DNA of 64,000 bases from an uncultured Coriobacteriaceae bacterium (GTDB taxonomy: Bacteria > Actinomycetota > Coriobacteriia > Coriobacteriales > Coriobacteriaceae), in the NCBI GenBank assembly GCA_944322305.1, contig CALUOP010000007.1, positions 57,567 through 121,566 of the forward strand. The letters run 5' to 3'. This document shows, piece by piece, positions 8,708 through 17,307 of the stretch. How positions within the stretch are numbered: position 1 is the first letter of the stretch; each line of letters starts with the position of its first letter. The position numbers were made by a program, and so were the translations under genes. The notes beneath the pieces are model-generated. The model was not told the DNA's origin. It ran no database searches and saw only the letters and a list, made by a program, of their open reading frames with translations.

Positions 8708-10909
8708 ATGCCGCTTCTGTATGACAGCACTACCAAGACCTTCACCATCCATACCGACCACACCACGTACCAGATGCGGGTGGACGAATATGGGTACCTG
8801 GTGCACCTGTACTACGGCGCCCGTACCGAAGGCCAGATGGGCTATGTGGTTACGTATGCCGATCGCAGCGGTATGTGCGCCAGCCCGCATGACGCGTCCG
8901 ACCGTACCTACTCGCTCGACGTGCTGCCGCAGGAGTACCCCTTCCAAGGTGGCGGCGACATGCGCAACACCCTGCTGGTGGTGCGCGACGCCAACGGCAC
9001 CTTCGGGTGCGACCTGCGCTACGATCGCCACGAGATCCGCGACGGCAAGTACGCCCTGAAGGGCCTGCCCGCCGTGTACTCCGAGTCGGCCGACGACGAC
9101 GCCCGCTCGCTGTCCATCACCCTGGCCGACAAGCGCCTGGGCCTGGAGGTCGAGCTGCTCTACGGCGTGCTGCCCAAGATCGACATCATCACCCGTGCGG
9201 CCATCATCCGCAACGCCGGCCCGGCCAAGGTCGTGGTGAAGCGTGCGCAGACCGCCTGCCTGGACATGGTGCACGGCAGCTTCGACGTCATCACCTTCAA
9301 CGGCCGCCACGCCATGGAGCGCCGCCCCAGCCGCTGCGCCGTGACCCCCGGATCGTTCTCGGTGGGCAGCCGCCGCGGCATGTCCTCCAACCAGTACAAC
9401 CCGCTCATGATCATGTGCGACCGCGACGCCACCGAGACCTCCGGCCGCGCTTGGTCTATGAGCTTCGTGTACTCCGGCAGCTTCTTGGCCGAGGTCGAGA
9501 AGGACCAGTACGAGCAGGTCCGCATGCAGATGGGCCTCTCTGACGAGCAGTTCTCCTACCCGCTCGAGCCCGGCGAGGAGCTTATCGCCCCCGAGGTCAT
9601 CATGACCTTTTCCAACGCCGGCATCGAGAAGATCTCGCACAACCTGCACCGCTGCATCCGCAAGCACGTGTGCCGCGGGCCGTGGCGCGACCGCCCGCGC
9701 CCGATCCTCATCAACAGCTGGGAGGCGCACTACTTCGACTTCGACGGCGACTCGCTGGCGCGCTTGGCCGGCAAGGCCGCCGAGCTCGGCATCGACATGC
9801 TCGTGATGGACGACGGCTGGTTCGCCAACCGCTACGACGACATGCGCTCGCTGGGCGACTGGACCGTGAACGAGCAGAAGCTGGGCGGTCCGCTCTCGCA
9901 GCTGGTTGACTACGTGAACGCCATGGGCGTGAAGTTCGGCATCTGGGTCGAGCCCGAGATGGTGAGCGAGGACAGCAACCTGTACCGCGCGCACCCGGAC
10001 TGGGCGCTGGCGATCCCGGGGAAGGACCCCGTGCTCGGCCGCGACCAGCTGGTGCTCGACATGAGCCGCGCCGACGTGCGCGACAACATCTTCAACCAGC
10101 TGTGCGCCGTCTTCGACTCCGCCAACATCGAGTACGTGAAGTGGGACTACAACCGTTCCATCGTGGACGTGTACTCCCGCTGCGCGAGCGATCAGGGCAA
10201 GGTGCTCTACGACTACATCCTGGGTCTGTACGATCTTCTGGAGCGTCTGATCCAGCGCTACCCCGACATGCTCTTCGAGGGATGCTCGGCCGGCGGCGGC
10301 CGCTTCGACGCGGGCATGCTGTACTACACCCCGCAGATCTGGACCTCCGACAACACCGACGCGCACGACCGCATGACCATCCAGTACGGCACCTCCTTCG
10401 GCTACCCGTGCTCGGCCATGGGCGCGCACGTCTCGGCTTCGCCCAACGAGATCAACGGGCGCGACGTGCCGCTCACCACGCGCGGCGTGGTGGCCATGGC
10501 CGGCGGCGGCTTTGGCTACGAGCTCGACCTGATGGAGCTGCCGGAGCGCGCCTGCGAGCTCATCAAGGGCCAGATCAAGATGTACCGCGAGATCGACCCG
10601 CTGGTGCGCGAGGGCCTGTATTACCGGCTCTCTTCGCCCAAGAAGGACCGGGTGTGCTCCTGGGAGTTCGCGGCGGAGGACGGCAGCGAGGCCATCGTGT
10701 GTGCGGTGGTGCTCGAGGTCGAGGGCTACGGCGTGGCCAATTACGTGGTGCCGCGCGGCCTCACTCGCGGGGCGCTCTACCGCGAGGCTACCTCGGGCAA
10801 CGTGTACCCGGCCGACGCGCTGATGGACGTGGGCGTCCCGCTGCCGGTGGGCAGCGCCCCGTACATGACGCGCGTGTACCACTTCGTGCGGCTCGACGAC
10901 GCGGACTGA
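8708..10909 (+). CDS. aga: GH36 alpha-galactosidase, cytoplasmic
   Basis: 733 residues, the normal length for bacterial GH36 enzymes such as lactobacillal MelA. There is no signal peptide, so it acts inside the cell on imported sugar. After the N-terminal beta-supersandwich the (beta/alpha)8 barrel shows WEAHYFDFDGDSLARLA, MDDGWF, GIWVEPEMV, then the nucleophile in KWDYNR (Asp480) and the acid/base in TSDNTDAHDR (Asp548), matching the published GH36 positions. It releases galactose from alpha-1,6-linked galactosides (melibiose, raffinose, stachyose), leaving sucrose or glucose. Galactose then feeds GalK and GalT encoded next. galE and any sucrose hydrolase are not in this window. The start is ATG 8708 after TTGAGGAATC. 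Confidence 0.95.
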   Translation: MPLLYDSTTKTFTIHTDHTTYQMRVDEYGYLVHLYYGARTEGQMGYVVTYADRSGMCASPHDASDRTYSLDVLPQEYPFQGGGDMRNTLLVVRDANGTFGCDLRYDRHEIRDGKYALKGLPAVYSESADDDARSLSITLADKRLGLEVELLYGVLPKIDIITRAAIIRNAGPAKVVVKRAQTACLDMVHGSFDVITFNGRHAMERRPSRCAVTPGSFSVGSRRGMSSNQYNPLMIMCDRDATETSGRAWSMSFVYSGSFLAEVEKDQYEQVRMQMGLSDEQFSYPLEPGEELIAPEVIMTFSNAGIEKISHNLHRCIRKHVCRGPWRDRPRPILINSWEAHYFDFDGDSLARLAGKAAELGIDMLVMDDGWFANRYDDMRSLGDWTVNEQKLGGPLSQLVDYVNAMGVKFGIWVEPEMVSEDSNLYRAHPDWALAIPGKDPVLGRDQLVLDMSRADVRDNIFNQLCAVFDSANIEYVKWDYNRSIVDVYSRCASDQGKVLYDYILGLYDLLERLIQRYPDMLFEGCSAGGGRFDAGMLYYTPQIWTSDNTDAHDRMTIQYGTSFGYPCSAMGAHVSASPNEINGRDVPLTTRGVVAMAGGGFGYELDLMELPERACELIKGQIKMYREIDPLVREGLYYRLSSPKKDRVCSWEFAAEDGSEAIVCAVVLEVEGYGVANYVVPRGLTRGALYREATSGNVYPADALMDVGVPLPVGSAPYMTRVYHFVRLDDAD

Positions 10910-10930
10910 TGAGGTACGCCGTCTTGCGGA

Positions 10931-11030
10931 TCAAGCGGCGAGTGCTTGAGCGATCGCATCCGCCGCTTGCCGATTGTGTAAAGGAAGCTTTCCGCCTGCC
11001 GCGCAAGGGCGGAGAGGGTTTGTATACCAT
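10931..11030. promoter_or_regulatory. aga-galT intergenic: hairpin and a TATACCAT half-site
   Basis: In the 187 bp between aga and galT, CAAGCGGCG pairs with CGCCGCTTG about 20 nt later (roughly 10934-10969), a possible weak terminator without a T-run. TATACCAT at 11023-11030 copies the core of the inverted repeat found ahead of the ABC operon, suggesting that galT-galK are controlled by the same AraC protein. This is inferred from sequence identity only; TATACC could also act as a -10 element. Confidence 0.4.
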
Positions 11031-11096
11031 CGAATAAAGGTTCGGCGCGCAAACACAGAGGAAACGTCGGCAACAAGCCGGGGGAGAAGGTCAGCC

Positions 11097-12674
11097 ATGG
11101 AGGGTAAGTTTCGCACGGTGGAGGACGCGATCGCCGCGTTGGTGGCGTACGCACTGGACAAGGGCCTTATCGAACGCGACGACGTGACCTACGCCGCCAA
11201 CCTCATGCTCGACGCGCTGAGCTACCAGCCCACCGGGGCCTTCGTCCCGGCCGAGGCTGTGGCGGCCGCCGAGGCTGCGCCTGAGAAGCCCGCGCTCGAG
11301 GAGATCCTCGCCGCGCTTCTCGACGACGCGGTGGCGCGCGGCGTGTGCGATCCCGGCATCGCCAGCCGCGATCTTCTCGACACCCGGCTCATGGGTTGCG
11401 TGACCCCGCGCCCGAGCGCGGTGGTGCGCGAGTTCTGGGCGCGCTACGACGAGGCGCCGCAGAAGGCCACCGACTACCTGTACCAGCTGTGCCTGGACTC
11501 CGACTACATCCGCTCCTACCGCATCGCGCGCGATCGCAAGTGGGTCACGCCCACCAGGTACGGCGATCTCGACATCACCATCAACCTCTCCAAGCCCGAG
11601 AAGGACCCCAAGGCCATCGCTGCGGCGCTCAACAAGAAGGAGGGCGCCGAGCCCTACCCGCGCTGCCAGCTGTGCCCCGAGAACGTGGGGTACGCCGGGC
11701 GCCTGGACCACCCCGCGCGCGAGACGATCCGCCTGATCCCGCTCACGCTCGCCGGCGAGCAGTGGTACCTGCAGTACAGCCCCTACGTGTACTACAACGA
11801 GCACTGCATCGTGCTGTCCGAGCAGCACACGCCTATGAAGATCAACCGCACCACCTTCGAGCGGCTCATGGAGTTCATCGAGAAGTTCCCGCACTACACC
11901 GTGGGCTCCAACGCCGACCTGCCCATCGTGGGCGGCTCGATCCTCACGCACGAGCACTACCAGGGCGGCCATTACGAGTTCGCGATGGCGCGCGCCGGCC
12001 TGCGCGAGAAGATTTCGTTCGCCGGCTTCGACGACGTCGAGGCGGGTATCGTGAACTGGCCGATGTCGGTTATCCGCCTGGACGGCGCCGATCCCACGCG
12101 CCTGGTTGAGCTGGCGAGCAAGATTCTCGCGTGCTGGCGCGGCTACTCCGACGAGGCGGTGGGCGTGCTCGCCGAGACCGAGGGCGTGCCGCACAACACC
12201 ATCACCCCCATCGCGCGCCGCCGCGGCGACGCCTTCGAGCTCGACCTGGTGCTGCGCAACAACCGCACGAGCGCCGAGCACCCGCTGGGCATCTTCCATC
12301 CGCACGCCGAGCTGCACCACATCAAGAAGGAGAACATCGGCCTTATCGAGGTCATGGGCCTCGCGGTGCTGCCCGCGCGCTTGCTGGGCGAGATGGACCG
12401 CCTGAAGGAGGTCATCCTGGCGGGTGGCGAGCCGGCCGACGTGCCCGAGATCGCCGCGCACGCGCCGTGGGTGCGCGAGATCATTGCGCGCTACCCCGCG
12501 TATGCGCCCGAGAACGTGGGCGCGCTGGACGAGGCCGGCCGCGCTGCGCTCGACGGTATCGTTGAGCAGGAGATCGGCCAGGTTTTCGCGCAGGTGCTCG
12601 AGCACTGCGCCGTCTTTGCCGACGACGAGGAAGGCCGCGCGGCCTTTGCGCGCTTCGTCGGTGCCGTAGCGTAA
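11097..12674 (+). CDS. galT: UDP-glucose--hexose-1-phosphate uridylyltransferase, class 2 GalT
   Basis: 525 residues from ATG 11097, which follows GGGGGAGAAGG; the open frame extends upstream but without family sequence. It belongs to the large bacterial class 2 GalT (about 490-525 aa) rather than the smaller E. coli-type enzyme. NVGYAGRLDHPARETIRLIPL and WYLQYSPYVYYNEHCIVL are diagnostic for this class, as are VGSNADLPIVGGSILTHEHYQGG and the terminal AHAPWVREI region. It transfers UMP from UDP-glucose to galactose-1-phosphate in the Leloir pathway. galK lies downstream, separated by a 253-bp spacer containing a very long hairpin and a G9 tract. Confidence 0.94.
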   Translation: MEGKFRTVEDAIAALVAYALDKGLIERDDVTYAANLMLDALSYQPTGAFVPAEAVAAAEAAPEKPALEEILAALLDDAVARGVCDPGIASRDLLDTRLMGCVTPRPSAVVREFWARYDEAPQKATDYLYQLCLDSDYIRSYRIARDRKWVTPTRYGDLDITINLSKPEKDPKAIAAALNKKEGAEPYPRCQLCPENVGYAGRLDHPARETIRLIPLTLAGEQWYLQYSPYVYYNEHCIVLSEQHTPMKINRTTFERLMEFIEKFPHYTVGSNADLPIVGGSILTHEHYQGGHYEFAMARAGLREKISFAGFDDVEAGIVNWPMSVIRLDGADPTRLVELASKILACWRGYSDEAVGVLAETEGVPHNTITPIARRRGDAFELDLVLRNNRTSAEHPLGIFHPHAELHHIKKENIGLIEVMGLAVLPARLLGEMDRLKEVILAGGEPADVPEIAAHAPWVREIIARYPAYAPENVGALDEAGRAALDGIVEQEIGQVFAQVLEHCAVFADDEEGRAAFARFVGAVA

Positions 12675-12682
12675 GCTCTCCT

Positions 12683-12747
12683 GGCGGGCCCTCGGGCAGC
12701 ATGCCGCGTGAACCTGCTCAGCGGGGCATGCTGCCCGAGGGCCCGCC
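12683..12747 (+). terminator. 23-bp perfect hairpin between galT and galK
   Basis: Positions 12683-12705 and 12725-12747 are exact reverse complements (23 bp, very G+C-rich) around a 19-nt loop. There is no T-run, so Rho-independent termination is uncertain; it could be a processing or stabilising stem, or a roadblock hairpin as in other high-GC actinobacteria. The remaining spacer (12748-12927) is a low-complexity run of CGCGTCCGGAGG-like repeats with a G9 tract at 12820-12828, ending in a good RBS for galK. Confidence 0.5.
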
Positions 12748-12927
12748 GCCGGTGCGCTTGTGTGGAAGCGCTTGTCTGGAGGTGCGCGTCCGGAGGCTCT
12801 GGCCTGGAGGCGCACGTTCGGGGGGGGGCGTCCGGGGGGCGCGTCCGGAAGCGCTTTCTCGCGCATACGAGTGTTTGTCCGCAACAAGGGTGTTTGTCCG
12901 TAAACCCTCCGTGAGAGAGGAAGCTAT

Positions 12928-14178
12928 ATGAGCACGGTCAGCAACGTAACGCTGCAGCTGGTGTACGGCGCGGCAGCCGACGAGGCCAAGAAGCGCCTCG
13001 AGATTCTGAGGGAGCGCTACCTCGCCGCCTTCGGCGAGGCCGACCTCGAGTATTTCTCGGCCCCGGGCCGCACCGAGATCATCGGCAACCACACCGACCA
13101 CAACGGTGGCAAGATCCTCGCCGCGAGCATCACCATGGACACGGTGGCGGCTGCGGCCAGGACCGAGAGCAACACGGTCACCATCATCAGCGAGGGCTAC
13201 GACGAGCCCATCGTGGTCAACATCGACGAGCTCGAGAGCGTGCCGCACTGCCAGGGCAGCGTGTCGCTCGTGGCCGGCATGATCGCTGCCGCCAAGAGCC
13301 GCGGCTTCGCGGTGGGCGGCTTCAACGCTACCGTCTCCACCGAGGTCATCCCGTCGGCGGGCGTGAGCTCTTCAGCGTCGTTCGAGATGCTCGTGTGCGT
13401 GATTATCGACCACCTGTTCAACGGCAACGCCATGACCTGGGAGGATTACGCGCGCATCGGCCAGTACGCCGAGAACACGTACTGGGAGAAGGCTTCTGGC
13501 CTGATGGACCAGATGGCGTGCGCGGTAGGCGGCACCATCTTCTTGGACTTCTCCGACGGCGTGAGCTTTGAGAAGGTGGACTTCTCCTACGACGCGCTGG
13601 ATCTGGACCTGGTGATCGTGAACACCGGCAAGGGTCACGCCGACCTGTCGGAGGAGTACTCCTCGGTGCCAGGCGAGATGCGCATGGTGGCTCGCGCACT
13701 GGGCGTGCAGAACCTGTGCGAGTCGTCCGAGAACGCGCTGCTGGAGAAGCTGCCCGCGGTGCGCGCCGAGGTGGGCTGCGACCGCGCCGTGCTGCGCGCG
13801 CTGCACTACTTCGAGGAGTGCGGCCGCGTTGACGAGGCCGTCCAGGCGCTGAAGATCGGCGACAAGGAGCGCGTGCTCCAGATGATCGAGGCGTCCGGGC
13901 ATTCCAGCTGGGAGTGGCTGCAGAACGCCTACGTCACCGGTGACGCTGCCGAGCAGCCCATTCCGCTGGCGCTGGCGCTCACGCAGATCTACCTGCGCAA
14001 GATCGGCGGCGGCGTGTGCCGTCTGCACGGCGGCGGCTTTGCGGGCGTCATCATGTGCGCATGCCCCAAGGAGCACACCGAGGGCTACATCGACTTCATG
14101 GCGCCGTACTTCGGCCGCGAGAACATCTACGTCACCGGCATCCGCCAGGTGGGCGCCACCTGCCTCGGCACGCTGTAA
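12928..14178 (+). CDS. galK: Galactokinase
   Basis: 416 residues, GHMP-kinase superfamily, ATG 12928 after GAGAGAGGAAG. The galactokinase signature is PGRTEIIGNHTDHNGGKIL near residue 48, a variant of the usual GRxNxIGEHxDY (Asn replaces the usual Glu before His, and His replaces the Tyr after Asp). The ATP-binding loop is STEVIPSAGVSSSASFEML and the C-terminal GHMP motif is RLHGGGFAGVIMC. It phosphorylates galactose released by the alpha-galactosidase. The substituted signature is seen in several Gram-positive galactokinases that partner class 2 GalT, so it should be active, but substrate preference is worth testing. Confidence 0.92.
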   Translation: MSTVSNVTLQLVYGAAADEAKKRLEILRERYLAAFGEADLEYFSAPGRTEIIGNHTDHNGGKILAASITMDTVAAAARTESNTVTIISEGYDEPIVVNIDELESVPHCQGSVSLVAGMIAAAKSRGFAVGGFNATVSTEVIPSAGVSSSASFEMLVCVIIDHLFNGNAMTWEDYARIGQYAENTYWEKASGLMDQMACAVGGTIFLDFSDGVSFEKVDFSYDALDLDLVIVNTGKGHADLSEEYSSVPGEMRMVARALGVQNLCESSENALLEKLPAVRAEVGCDRAVLRALHYFEECGRVDEAVQALKIGDKERVLQMIEASGHSSWEWLQNAYVTGDAAEQPIPLALALTQIYLRKIGGGVCRLHGGGFAGVIMCACPKEHTEGYIDFMAPYFGRENIYVTGIRQVGATCLGTL

Positions 14179-14329
14179 GCGTCGCCGCGGGCGCGGCTGG
14201 GTGCGCGCGTCCGGCTCAGCGCGAGCCGCAGGGCGCGGGGCCGCGCCGGGCCACAGGGCCGAGCAGCGCGGGGCGTTGCCGTGGTCGAGGCCGAGCAGCG
14301 GGCGGGACGCACAGCCAGCGCAGGGCGGG

Positions 14330-14950
14330 CAAGTGGGCAATCAGAAGCCCCGCTTGCCCGCCCTTTTCGCATCTAAGACCCTGCCTCAGCTCGCGCCCCC
14401 TCAGTCGCCCGCTCATGTGGCATCCAAGCCTCAGTTGCTCATCCCGCGCCGCCCGTTTAACCGCCTGGCCGACATCTAGGCCCCACAACTTTTCCAGTTG
14501 CCCGCCTTTTCGACGCCCAAGCGTTAGCACCCTTGTTAGCACCCTTCCATCTACCCGCGCCGATGACATCCAAGATTCCTGCGCCGCTCCGGTTGCCCGC
14601 CCGTCCGGCACCTAAGCCCCGGTTGCCCGCGGAAGCGTCGCGCAAGCCCCAGGTTGAACGCCCTCGCGACATCTAAGAACCGGTTGGCCGCCCAAACCGC
14701 ATCCAATTCCCGGAAATCCGGGATTTGTATGCGGCCCGAGCGACCAACCGCGTCGGACATGTCGAAAGAGCGACCAACCAAGCGCTTGCATGACGATACC
14801 GCGTCCAACCTTTCCGCCGCCTGTATCACTTGCCCGCCCATCCGACACCTAAGCCCCGCTTGCTCGCGGAAACGACATCTAGACACTTGCGGCTTTCTCG
14901 CTGCCCACTCGTTTGCCCGTGCGTCCGGTATCAAACCGCCCGGCCTCCCG
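14330..14950. repeat. Degenerate repeat tract downstream of galK
   Basis: This 780-bp gene-free stretch is built largely from imperfect copies of a unit of roughly 30-60 bp around CATCTAAGCCCCGGTTGCCCGCC. Recognisable copies begin near 14350, 14480, 14565, 14610, 14670, 14850 and 14876. The section 14681-14810 has a distinct homologous copy at 63122-63251, including CCGGAAATCCGG and GCGACCAACC. No open frame here has family similarity or a sound RBS, so the short open frames are taken as artefacts of GC-rich DNA. Function unknown; a decayed mobile or regulatory repeat is the simplest reading. Confidence 0.6.
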
Positions 14951-14959
14951 CCAACCCCT

Positions 14960-16051
14960 TTACGCAGCGCGCGGGATGCCGAACGCCTCGAGGATGCGCG
15001 CGACGTATCCCTGTTCGCGCAGGCGCGAGGCGAGGAAGCGCATAACCGGCAACCCGAGCGCGGTGATGCGCGACTCCCGCTGCCGCTCGTCAAGCAGCGC
15101 GTCAAGCGTATCGCGTCCGGCGAGCATCGCGCTGTCCTCGTATTTGCCGCGTCCATCCAGCTCACCGGCGATTTGTCGGCCGTCGCCTAGCTGCCAGAAC
15201 AGATCGGGGCGGAACGTGCGGCGCGGGTCGGTGGGGTCGGGCAGCTCAACCTGCAGATCGGTTGGCGGCAGATATCCCGCCTCGATGATGACCCCGCGCA
15301 AAGCCGACTCGCCGCCGCTCTCCGCCCGCGCGTCTGCCAGGGACGCTGCCCGCAGCGCGCGTTTGATGCCGTGGCGTCGATACCCGTGGCGTTTCACATA
15401 TGTTTGCAGGTCGCTCGCCGTGATGTTGTAGCGGCGCAGCGCCGAGTCGGCAATGGCCAGCGCGTCGGGCAGCGGCGCGGTAAGCAGGCAGTCCAGAACG
15501 GTTTCCATAAGCGGGGTGACGGTGACGCCGCCCACCAGGCGCGTTGCCCCGAGTTTGCCCACATGCCGTTTGATGCGCTGCGTGCTCGCCGTGTGAACGC
15601 CACGCGGCAACAGCACATGCACGCAGCCGAGCAGATGGTAAGAAACGCTCAGCCCGTAAACCAGCGCGGCCGAATATGAGCAGAACACCCAGTCGCGGTG
15701 CAGCTCGTGCACGCCACGGATAACGTGCAGCTCGCGCTCAACGGGACTGAGCTGGTTCCAGTAGGTTGTCCGCGCGTACAGCAGCGGAAACGGCGAAGCC
15801 AGCGCGCCGTCGCGCAAGCGCGCCCGCATGGCTCGCGCGTCCTGCTCGGTCAAGGCGTAAGCGCAGCGGTTCTCGCATTCCGCCTGAAGAAGCTGCTGGT
15901 TAACGTGAGCGGCACGACGCGTTTCCCGCCGCCTGATCACCTTGCTCTCATCGGACTCGCTCGCGGTTGGTTGCGCTGCGGCTTGGACGGTTGCCTGCGA
16001 GGTTGCAGCGCACGCGGCGCGCTGGTCTGCTGAATAGCTGTCGCTGTACAT
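14960..16051 (-). CDS. AbiEi/DUF559-like protein (type IV antitoxin-like N-terminus, PD-(D/E)XK-like C-terminus)
   Basis: 363 residues from ATG 16051 (GGGAG five bases upstream). The middle section (VFCSYSAALVYGLSVSYHLLGCVHVLLPRG, then GGVTVTPLMETVLDCLL) resembles the AbiEi antitoxin-like proteins common in actinobacteria. The C-terminal domain has the restriction-endonuclease-like pattern of DUF559: GESALRG (Glu), FRPDLFW (Asp) and IAGELDGRGKY (E-x-D), followed by RRESRITALGLPVMRF-type helices. No AbiEii toxin is adjacent, but a broken MntA/HepT pair follows upstream at 16.4-16.9 kb, so this is a decaying defence or TA locus. A paralogue with the same C-terminal signature is at 33241. Whether the nuclease-like domain cuts DNA is not known. 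Confidence 0.6.
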   Translation of the reverse strand: MYSDSYSADQRAACAATSQATVQAAAQPTASESDESKVIRRRETRRAAHVNQQLLQAECENRCAYALTEQDARAMRARLRDGALASPFPLLYARTTYWNQLSPVERELHVIRGVHELHRDWVFCSYSAALVYGLSVSYHLLGCVHVLLPRGVHTASTQRIKRHVGKLGATRLVGGVTVTPLMETVLDCLLTAPLPDALAIADSALRRYNITASDLQTYVKRHGYRRHGIKRALRAASLADARAESGGESALRGVIIEAGYLPPTDLQVELPDPTDPRRTFRPDLFWQLGDGRQIAGELDGRGKYEDSAMLAGRDTLDALLDERQRESRITALGLPVMRFLASRLREQGYVARILEAFGIPRAA

Positions 16052-16399
16052 GGAGCTCCCATCTTTGCGGTCTTCGTGACAACGTGGAGATGCGAGCACC
16101 TTATCAGGCGGATCTTGCAGATATGCAACCGCTTTCCAACCAAAAACCCGCAGCTTCTTTCCCAGGTCTGTCTTTTGCCAGATGCAGGCCGGCGCGCCTG
16201 CACACACGCAAGCAATTTTGCGTGGTAAAGGCTCAGGGCCTCATTCCGCCAATGGACGATAATCGCAGGTGAACGGTATGACGGCCCCGTTCTGTTGCGC
16301 AACGGCGGTTTGCCCGGGAGGGTATGGTGTAGCAAGCAAGGGCAGTCGGGCGGGAAGAGGAGAGGTTGGAGCACATGTTGTTTAGCAGCGATGCGGCCG

Positions 16400-16596
16400 C
16401 GCAAAAGCGTATCGAGGACGCTGCGCAGGCTCGTTGAGAGTTTGCCGATCTGAATAAGCGGCATGAGAAGCAAGTCTCTGTGGGCGCGCGAATCGTTCTA
16501 TGTCTGGTCGCTTATGCCGAACGTTACTTTTCTTGTCCGGATTTCATCCGTCTCGAGAAGCATCTTTACAAAGATATCAGCTGAACGGCTATCCAT
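16400..16596 (-). pseudogene. HepT-like HEPN toxin remnant, stop codon and 3' truncation
   Basis: On the minus strand an ATG at 16596 overlaps the stop of the preceding nucleotidyltransferase frame by 8 bases, the usual arrangement for MntA-HepT pairs. The frame reads MDSRSADIFVKMLLETDEI..., meets a TAG at 16498-16500, and then continues in the same frame as RAHRDLLLMPLIQIGKLSTSL, the conserved HEPN helix (LIQIGE.. in intact HepT). After about 16400 the similarity ends, before the catalytic RxxxxxH motif, so the toxin is dead. The homology is read by eye and short, but the gene order and overlap support it. The remaining DNA up to 16052 holds nothing I can assign. Confidence 0.55.
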
Positions 16597-16929
16597 AGAT
16601 CCTCGCCGCATCCTTGAGCGCGGAATTGTGAAAATGCGATGCTCCACCATCGAGGGCGGTGATGAGGTTGACGCTTCTGTCTGTTGCTCGTTCCAGCACG
16701 TCGCGCGTTTGCTCAACGTCAGAGATGCGGGATCCGGGCTCGAGCGAAACAAAAAGTTCGATGTCGCTTTCAGGCGTTTGCTCGTTTCTTGCAAGCGACC
16801 CGCATAGCGTCGTAGCAACAACGGGGGCTCCTTCAGAGCAGAGCTTACGGCCTGTATGACGTGGTGGCGCGTCGCCAGTTGCGCGGAGAATTGACCCGCC
16901 GCACCTTCTGTGGCTTGGTTACGAGTCAT
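16589..16929 (-). pseudogene. MntA-like nucleotidyltransferase antitoxin, broken by a 1-bp contraction
   Basis: From ATG 16929 (minus) the frame encodes MTRNQATEGAAGQFSAQLA..HHVIQAVSSALKEPP and then leaves frame at a run of five C (plus-strand G5 at 16823-16827). Adding one C restores VVATTLCGSLARNEQTPESDIELFVSLE and continues to a stop at 16589, giving 113 residues, the size of minimal MNT-domain proteins. GS-LAR-x6-SD(I)E is the nucleotidyltransferase core, with the second acidic residue Glu rather than Asp. In intact systems this protein AMPylates the HepT toxin. It sits directly before the HepT remnant, so the whole pair is inactivated. Confidence 0.6.
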
Positions 16930-17307
16930 GGCGGCGCCCGCTTGCAAGCATTGTAGCCGAATCGGTCAAAAGACGAGACGGTTGCGTTCAACGAGAACGC
17001 AGGGTGCGCTCATGTGCTTCTCGCCCCGCCGTCTACCTTGCGCTCGGGGCATTTGGCCGAAATTCTCTGCATAAGCGTTTTGGCAGCTTGTGCGCATCGG
17101 GTAACGTCTGCTAAGTGCGCGCATCGGCGCTACGCGTGTTGGTCTTCTCGCCCGTGGCAACGGCGCTCCGGCCTCGGCCCGCCGCCGGCACCCCGCTGCC
17201 GGCACCCCGCCGCGACGCACCCCGCGCCCGCCTGCGCACCACGCCCTTTGGGTACAGCTGGCGCCGGCTGCTCATCAGCACCCGGCGCACGGATGAAAGG
17301 ATAGGCC
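16930..17307. other. Gene-free spacer upstream of pckA
   Basis: No gene is seen. The stretch holds two copies of TTCTCGCCC (17018-17026 and 17145-17153), the overrepresented 9-mer of this window, and a short tandem repeat of GCCGGCACCCCGC near 17190. A GAAAGGATAGG ribosome-binding site precedes pckA. I cannot name a promoter with confidence. Confidence 0.5.

Noticed and set aside
15937..16473. 178-codon frame on the minus strand upstream of the AbiEi-like gene
   Set aside because: Its start covers the tail of the HepT remnant and then runs on as unrelated sequence; no domain or RBS supports it as a gene.
16375..16560. Plus-strand peptide MLFSSDAAAQKRIEDAAQ, followed by stop and further open codons
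   Set aside because: The coding signal is on the minus strand (HepT/MntA remnants); the plus reading has stops and no family match.
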